Positions 58,758-64,000 of a stretch of DNA of 64,000 nucleotides are shown in pieces. The stretch spans positions 81,424,687 to 81,488,686 of the forward strand of contig CM066732.1 of assembly GCA_033961575.1 (NCBI GenBank), given 5' to 3'. The position numbers were made by a program, and so were the translations under genes. The notes under the pieces are model-generated. The model made no database searches and was not told where the DNA came from. It worked only from the letters and a program-made list of their open reading frames with translations. Position 1 is the first letter of the stretch, and each line of letters begins with the position of its first letter. This stretch comes from Aselliscus stoliczkanus (lineage: Eukaryota > Chordata > Mammalia > Chiroptera > Hipposideridae).

Positions 58758-60040
58758 CGAGGTATGATAATTACATTCGTGAACTCATCCTAGGAAAAGT
58801 GCTGTATGCCTCATTGCTGAATAGCACTACGGTCACCTTTGAAGTGCTCCCCTTGGGAAGCTATGCACCAACGTCAGCACCTAGTCCACCCTTCAAAGCA
58901 GTTTTGGAACTCTTTCTGGAATGGCCAACAGAGCTGTTGTCGTATTACCCTCGATGTCCTGAATGTCATCAAAATATCTTCCTTTCAATATTTCCTTTAT
59001 ATTTGGCTAAAGAAAGAAGTCATGGGGTGGGGTGGGGGCAGATCAGGAGAGTAGGGAGGGTGTTCCAATACAGTTATTTATTTACTAGCTAAAAACTCCC
59101 TCACAGACAGTGCCTTGTGAGCTGGTACATTGTCATCTCGCAAGAACCATGAACTGTTGGTGAAAAGCTCAAGTTGTCTAACTTTTTCACGCAGCATTTT
59201 CAGCACTTCCAAATAGTAAACTTGGTTAACAGTAAACTTGGTTAACTGTTTGTCCAGTTGGTACTAGTTCATAATGAATAATCCCCTCTGATATCAGAAA
59301 AGGTTAGCAACATCGTTTGGACTCTTGTTTTGGACTGATGGAACTTTTTTTGTCATATAGAATTGGCTGACCTCCGTTTTGCACTTTGACACTTTGTTTC
59401 AGGGTTGTATTGGTACACCCATGTTTCATGACCAGTGATAACATGGCCCAAAATATCATCTTGTCTCTCCAAAAGGTCTTGGTAAACGTCAACTCTCCTT
59501 TGCTTTTGTTCATCAGTGATCTCCTTTGGGACCATTTTTGCACATACCTTTCTCATGCCAAGATTTTCAGTTAAGATTTTCCTGAGTGCTTATGATGTTT
59601 TACTTGGTCTGCTGTGCTTCTCACAGTCAGCCGACAATTTTGACCCATAATTTGACAAATTTTTGCAATGTTTTTGTCAGTTCTCCTCATTACTGGCCGC
59701 CCTCACCTCTCCTCATCAGTGATGCATTCTCTCCCCTCAGAAAAACGTTTAATCCATTTGTATGTACACTGCCATTTTCTTCATGGCATTATCCCCATAC
59801 ACTGGGACTAATATGTCCCTGATTTCACTTCCACTTGCCAAGTTTAACAAGAAATTTAATGTTTGTTCATTGCTCTAATTCAAGCTCAGACATTCTCATG
59901 ACGGCACACCCATATAGCGACATGAACACAGCTGTGAGATACTGATATCCCAAGGTTATAAAACCTCACTAAGCTGTTTGTACAGTGCTGCCAATGTAAG
60001 TGCACGGTGGCAAGTTCACGAGCATAATTGCTAGTCCTTG
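58758..60040 (-). mobile_element. Nearly complete mariner transposon, 1,283 bp
   Basis: The left end cgaggtatgataattacatt and the inward-read right end caaggactagcaattatgct are terminal inverted repeats (gt-gataattac-ttcgtgaact type), flanked on both sides by TA (58756-58757 and 60041-60042), as expected of mariner insertion. At 1.28 kb it is about the length of an autonomous mariner. It interrupts old L1 sequence, so it arrived later than that L1. A 16-bp tandem duplication (agtaaacttggttaac, about 59215-59246) lies inside. Confidence 0.92.
58800..59895 (-). pseudogene. Mariner transposase pseudogene, full span, frame broken
   Basis: The presumed start lies near 59895 (ATGAGAATGTCTGAGCTTGA on the minus strand). 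The N-terminal helix-turn-helix region is scattered over several frames. The middle is recognisable at 59353-59556 (RKVCAKMVPKEITDEQKQRR, then GHETWVYQYNPETK, where GHETW holds a Glu next to the first catalytic Asp position of the DETW/DEKW-like motif). The second Asp is kept in a DDNVPAH-like form near 59130. The third lies in a decayed PPYSPDL segment with frameshifts near 59020-59075. Premature stops and frameshifts rule out an active transposase. Confidence 0.85.
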
Positions 60041-60661
60041 TACATATTTAGATTCCTCTATATAATGAATTGACTTTTTAATCATGATAAAACATCCTTT
60101 GTTATTTCTTATAAAACTTTTTGATTTGCTTCAAAATCTATTTTTCTGATATTAAATAGAAGCTATGTCAGCTTTCTTTTTCTTAACCTTTGCTTGCTTT
60201 AGCTTTTTCTATCCTTTTCCTTTCAAAGTATGTCCTTTATATTTTAAATGCTTCTCTTTTGAAAAGTATATAATTTGGCAATGTTTGTTTTTGTTTGTTT
60301 GTTTTAATTGCAACCTGATGGCCTTTGAATTTAAATAAAAATGTTCAGTCCATCATATTAATGTATTTATAACTGAGAATAAGACTATTAACTTGCCATT
60401 GTTTTCTATTTTTTTCCAAGTCAGTTTTACCCCCTGCTCTTAATTTCCAAAATTGTTTTATATTAACCCAACATTATTTAGTATTCTGTTTTATTTCATC
60501 TATTGACTTTTCAGTAATACCTGTTTGTATTATTATTTTTTAGTGGTTGTACTAGGAATTTCCATATGAATTCTGTCACATTGTACTTAGAGTTAACATT
60601 GGAATGCTTCACATAAAATGAAGGACCTTACAAAAATAAACTATTTTAACTTCATTCTTTT

Positions 60662-60776
60662 CTTTTTTTTTTTTTTTTTTTTGAGGGCAGTGTCACTGGC
60701 CCTCATATTTGGGATCCGAACCAGAGCCGCTGGTGTCCCACGCCAGCACCTAACCACCACACCACTTGGCCGGCCC
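60662..60776 (-). mobile_element. tRNA-derived SINE (type A), minus
   Basis: The minus strand starts gggccggccaagtggtgtgg, has B-box-like tggttcggatccc and a run of about 20 A. Perfect 15-bp target duplication taacttcattctttt (60647-60661 and 60777-60791). Confidence 0.95.
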
Positions 60777-60791
60777 TAACTTCATTCTTTT

Positions 60792-61089
60792 TTGTTATTG
60801 TTGTCAAATATTTTTTACTTAGACATACATTATGAATCTCACTATACAATATCAATGCTTTAAACAGTAGGTTGTCTATTGAAGAAATTAACAGAGGGCA
60901 ATAAAAGCAAACATAACCTTTCATAGTTATCTATGTATTTACCGTGTTTGGAATTCTTAATTCGTTTCTGTACATCTAAGTTTGCATCTGGTATCATTTA
61001 TCTTTAGTCTGATGAACTTTCTTTTGTGTGTCTATAGTGTACATCTGCAGGAAATGGATTATATCGGTTTTGCATATTTAAAAAACTAT
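60792..61089. other. AT-rich, possibly old L1
   Basis: Probably part of the flanking old L1, but too diverged to place. Confidence 0.35.
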
Positions 61090-61515
61090 ATTTCACCCTA
61101 ATTTTTTAAGATTATTTTTAAAATTTATTTTTCAATTATAGTTGGCATGCACTATAATAGTAATTTCAGGTGTACAACATAATGATTAGACATTTATATA
61201 CCTTATGAAGTGCTCACCCCTGTAAGTATAGTACCCATCTGACACTATACATATTATAGTATTATTGACTATATCCCTATGCTGTACTTTACATACCCCT
61301 GACCATTTTTATAACTGGCAATTTGTACTTCTTAATCTCTTTTACCTTTTTACCCATCCTCCCAATTCCCCTCTCATCTGGAGACCATCCCTTTTTTCTC
61401 TATGTCTATGAGTTTGTTTCTGTTTTGTTTATTTTGTTTTTAGATTTCACATATTAGTAAAATCATAAACAGTATTTGTCTTCTCTGTTTGACTTCTTTC
61501 ACTTGGCATAATATT
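61090..61515 (-). mobile_element. L1 3' end with a single 3' UTR module (minus)
   Basis: It contains one module (aatttcaggtgtacaacataatgat-like start, agtacccatctgacactata, ttgactatatccctatgctg, C-rich tract) and the start of ORF2-side sequence (atgtctatgagtttgtttct). It stops abruptly at about 61515. Confidence 0.8.
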
Positions 61516-62076
61516 TAGCTGGCGGGGTGATACTATGATCATTTTGGAAGGGTTTTTTGCTGGCTATAGAATTCTTGGTGGAAATCTTTTATTTTCCTTT
61601 CAGTACTCTAAATGTTACCTGCTTGCCTTATTGCTGGCATTATTTCTTAAGAGAAGTTAGTCATTATGTTTAGAGTTGTTCTCTACATATATAATTTCTT
61701 TCTCTGATTGTTTTTACAATTTTTCCTTTATCTTTTGTTTCCAATGGTTGAACAGTATGTATGGTTCTTCATGTTTGGGGTTTACTTCTTGGATCTATAG
61801 ATTGCTTCTCCCATTTTAAGGAACTTTTCAGTAAATATTGTTTTATCACATATTGCTTTTGTTTAATTGTGTCTCTTTTCTCCTTCTGAAACTCTGAGTA
61901 GCATTTGTTATAATTTTTCACTTTATCTCTCATTTCTTTTATGCATTTTCTGAATGTTGTGATTTTATATTTCTTGGCTTATGTTTGGATATTTTCTATC
62001 ACTCTATTTTATAGTTGTATAATCTACTCTTAAACAAATTCAGTCATTTCCTAATTTTATATATTGTGTTTCCTTA
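61516..62076 (-). mobile_element. L1 ORF1-region sequence (minus)
   Basis: The segment ggctatagaattcttggtgg to attgtgtctcttttctcctt corresponds to the antisense of the inter-ORF and ORF1 part also seen at about 31240-31800 (ctttgctgggtagaataatc ...). It is diverged with no open frame. Confidence 0.6.
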
Positions 62077-62492
62077 TGTAGATATAAGAAACATCCAAAC
62101 CTGTAGAGAATTTTTATGAGTTTATTTGAATGAAACAGAAGATACACCTGGAAGCAAGAGCTCAACAGAGAAAAATGCTTCTGAGAATAATAGTTTGCAG
62201 TTTCTTTTATGCATTTGAGATTAAGAAGGGAAAGTAAGGAAGATTACATGGAGGTGGGAGGAAGCAAGACTGGGGTTGGATTACCTCTTGCAGGCTTTAG
62301 AAGGAGGGATCTGAAAGGAGGCATTTCAAAAGTGTAACTAACCTAGGTGCACAGAGACAGAGGGCAGAGCTTGCTTAAGGCAAACATAAACTGTTTGGTA
62401 AAGAAATTATATCCTGGGACATGAATATGCCACTTAGGAATTCAGATCACCCTGTGAGGTTGCTTTCCAAAGAACCCCTTTTTTTGTCCACA
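62077..62492 (-). mobile_element. Solo LTR (ERV1-type), minus, with 4-bp target duplication
   Basis: It begins TG and ends CA, 416 bp, flanked by CTTA on both sides (62073-62076 and 62493-62496). A 4-bp duplication is typical of gammaretrovirus-like (class I) elements. On the minus strand it has a TATA-like gcataaaagaaactgc near 62200 and a polyadenylation signal in caaataaactcataaa near 62120, in the correct order for U3-R-U5. No internal retroviral sequence adjoins it, so it is probably the product of LTR-LTR recombination. Confidence 0.8.
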
Positions 62493-62514
62493 CTTATTAC
62501 ATATATTCATATTG

Positions 62515-62720
62515 CTCTCCTGTCTTCAATATTTTTATTAAGTAAAATTTGCATATGGTGAAATTCATAGACCTTAATGTACAATTCAATGAGTTTTGAC
62601 AAATCCACACATGCATGTAAACCATGCCCCATCTCAGAAATTTTCCTTATGCCCTTTCCCATGCATTTATGTTTATGTTGGTTAAAGTATATAATTTTCT
62701 GTTTATTTTCATAGATGCAG
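62515..62720 (-). mobile_element. Old L1 3' UTR fragment (minus)
   Basis: The pattern tgtacaattcaatgagtttt, gacaaatccacacatgcatg and taaaccatgccccatctcag is typical of old mammalian L1 3' UTRs in reverse. Confidence 0.75.
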
Positions 62721-64000
62721 TTCCCTTGTGAAGTTCTTCAACTTTTCTTTATATTGTCCACTTTTTCTCTGTTTTTGTTTTTGTTTTTTACAGAGCCTAT
62801 TACAGTAATTGTCCGCTAATTCCTATGCCTGGATCACCTGCAGTCTGTTTTTAATTTATATTTATTTTTCTTTGTATGGTCCTGTCTCTTGGCATGCTCA
62901 CTAATTTTTTTTTTTTTTTATCAAAGACAGATATATATGTTGTATATAAGAAAAAGTTGCAGAGACTTCAGATACATGTTATGTTACAGAGAATATCCAA
63001 CTTTTACTCTGCTAAGCAGATAGAGACTGAATACTTTAATCCAATTAGAGGTAAAACTGATTTGAGACTGACTTGCTAGTTTGATAAAGCTCAATTTATC
63101 TATGGTTTAACCTTGTTCCAAACATAGTTCCATAGGCCTTTCAGCAGAAATCCTGGTGGGTTCACTGGGGCCCTTTCCTTTGGCAGGTCCTAAACCTAAA
63201 TCCTTATATTTACAGCACTACAAGGTTGACAGAAGCGCAAGTCTTTTTTTTTTTTTTTTTTTTTTCCTGATATGTCAGCTTAGTTTTCAGCCTTCTTTGT
63301 GGCTTTAGAATTCCACAAATGTTTTCAGGAGGAAAAATGTCCATGTTTGAGACCATAACATCACCAAATTTATCTGTCCCCATTACAGCATTAATATTAA
63401 TCTTGTCTCTGTCCTCCAGAAGTCACCCACTTTTGGTCAAAGCCTAGCTTCTGAGACTCTTTTCCTCTGGATTTGTAAACACCCCTAGCAAATAATTATA
63501 GAATACTAGCTTATCTCTTACTTTTCCTTACCACCCAGAATTGTATACTCTGTAGTTCTCATTACTTTCCTGCCTATACACAAAATACTTTGTTTTGTAT
63601 CTTAAGAAACATTGATTGGCTAAAAAGTAATTCATCCTATGTTCTTTAGTTGAAATTTTAATATACAGATATAAAATTTATTATAGCAAATAAAAAAAAT
63701 CTATTATAGCTATTATAAGTTATTGGACAAAAATTACACAGATGAATGGCAGAATGGCAACAAAGTTCTGATCAGCAGCATAAATTCTTTAAAACTAACT
63801 TTTATATATATAGAATTATATATACACAATTTTTCTTTGAGGACATATGAAAAACTATTTTAATATGCAAAAATCCAGGAAAACATGTGTAAATGTATAC
63901 CATCTCCAAGGAGAATAAAATTAAGGAAACACTCCAGCTGAATGAATAAAAGGAAAGATTAAAATACTAAAACAACAGTGTGCTCAAAAGATCAATGAGC
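62721..64000. other. Unique sequence to the window end
   Basis: No gene recognised. T runs lie at about 62907-62919 and 63246-63265; the latter may mark a degenerate retroposon tail, but no body could be assigned. Confidence 0.45.

Larger units (their letters stand above)
57641..60620 (-). mobile_element. Old L1 ORF2 (minus), interrupted by an L1 tail, a SINE and a mariner
   Basis: Pieces of one L1 ORF2, running from the middle of ORF2 to the endonuclease end: 57641-57855, about 58106-58611, 58735-58757 and 60043-60620 (aaaacatcctttgttatttc, gatttgcttcaaaatctatt, catcatattaatgtatttat). They are interrupted by a second-type L1 3' UTR (57856-58105), a SINE (58612-58719) and a mariner (58758-60040). 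Confidence 0.7.

Noticed and set aside
59304..59556. A possibly active mariner transposase
   Set aside because: The reading frame is split over several frames with stops, and the third catalytic region is frameshifted.
1..64000. A novel multi-gene functional system
   Set aside because: No set of intact neighbouring genes exists. All recognisable coding matter is transposon, retroviral or pseudogene remnant.

Overview
This is non-coding mammalian chromosomal DNA, AT-rich and packed with transposable elements. I see no intact host protein-coding gene, no rRNA or true tRNA gene, no CRISPR array and nothing prokaryotic. L1 retrotransposon fragments, mammal-wide MIR and L2 repeats, an ERVL-MaLR LTR and an intronless VDAC2 pseudogene establish a placental mammal. 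Many copies of short tRNA-derived SINEs beginning GGGCCGGCCGAGTGG resemble, from memory, the Rhin-1-type SINEs of horseshoe and leaf-nosed bats. Two mariner transposons would also fit a bat. A rhinolophoid bat is therefore the best guess (about 0.6), not proven.

Layout. 1-5.2 kb: AT-rich unique sequence, a foldback repeat, a truncated composite SINE and nested minus-strand L1. 5.25-6.56 kb: processed VDAC2 pseudogene. 7.2-28 kb: mostly unique sequence with scattered MIRs, SINEs, one plus-strand L1 tail, a probable LTR at 14.65-15.1 kb and a minus-strand L1 tail at 18.7-19.9 kb. 28.5-29 kb: MaLR LTR split by a SINE. 29.6-33.46 kb: an L1 that keeps both ends but has lost most of ORF2. 34.4-42.3 kb: a second foldback repeat, a SINE dimer, an L2 tail, a composite SINE and an old L1. 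43-50.9 kb: a stack of minus-strand L1s holding an endogenous retrovirus remnant, a composite SINE whose tail became a (GAAA)n array, and a truncated SINE. 51-64 kb: more L1 tails, an internally deleted mariner (53.4 kb), a nearly complete mariner (58.76-60.04 kb), several SINEs and a solo LTR with a 4-bp target duplication (62.1 kb).

The genes do not work together in any pathway. What they share is a mobilisation history: L1 supplied the machinery that copied the SINEs and the VDAC2 mRNA (15-17 bp duplications and A-rich tails are visible), while mariner and retroviral elements moved independently. No previously undescribed functional system is evident. The most noteworthy items are the composite SINE family with four copies and a shared AATAAA tail, the paired complete and deleted mariners, two L1 copies with large internal deletions, and L1 3' UTRs with one to three copies of a module. 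Family names come from memory and need a repeat-library search.
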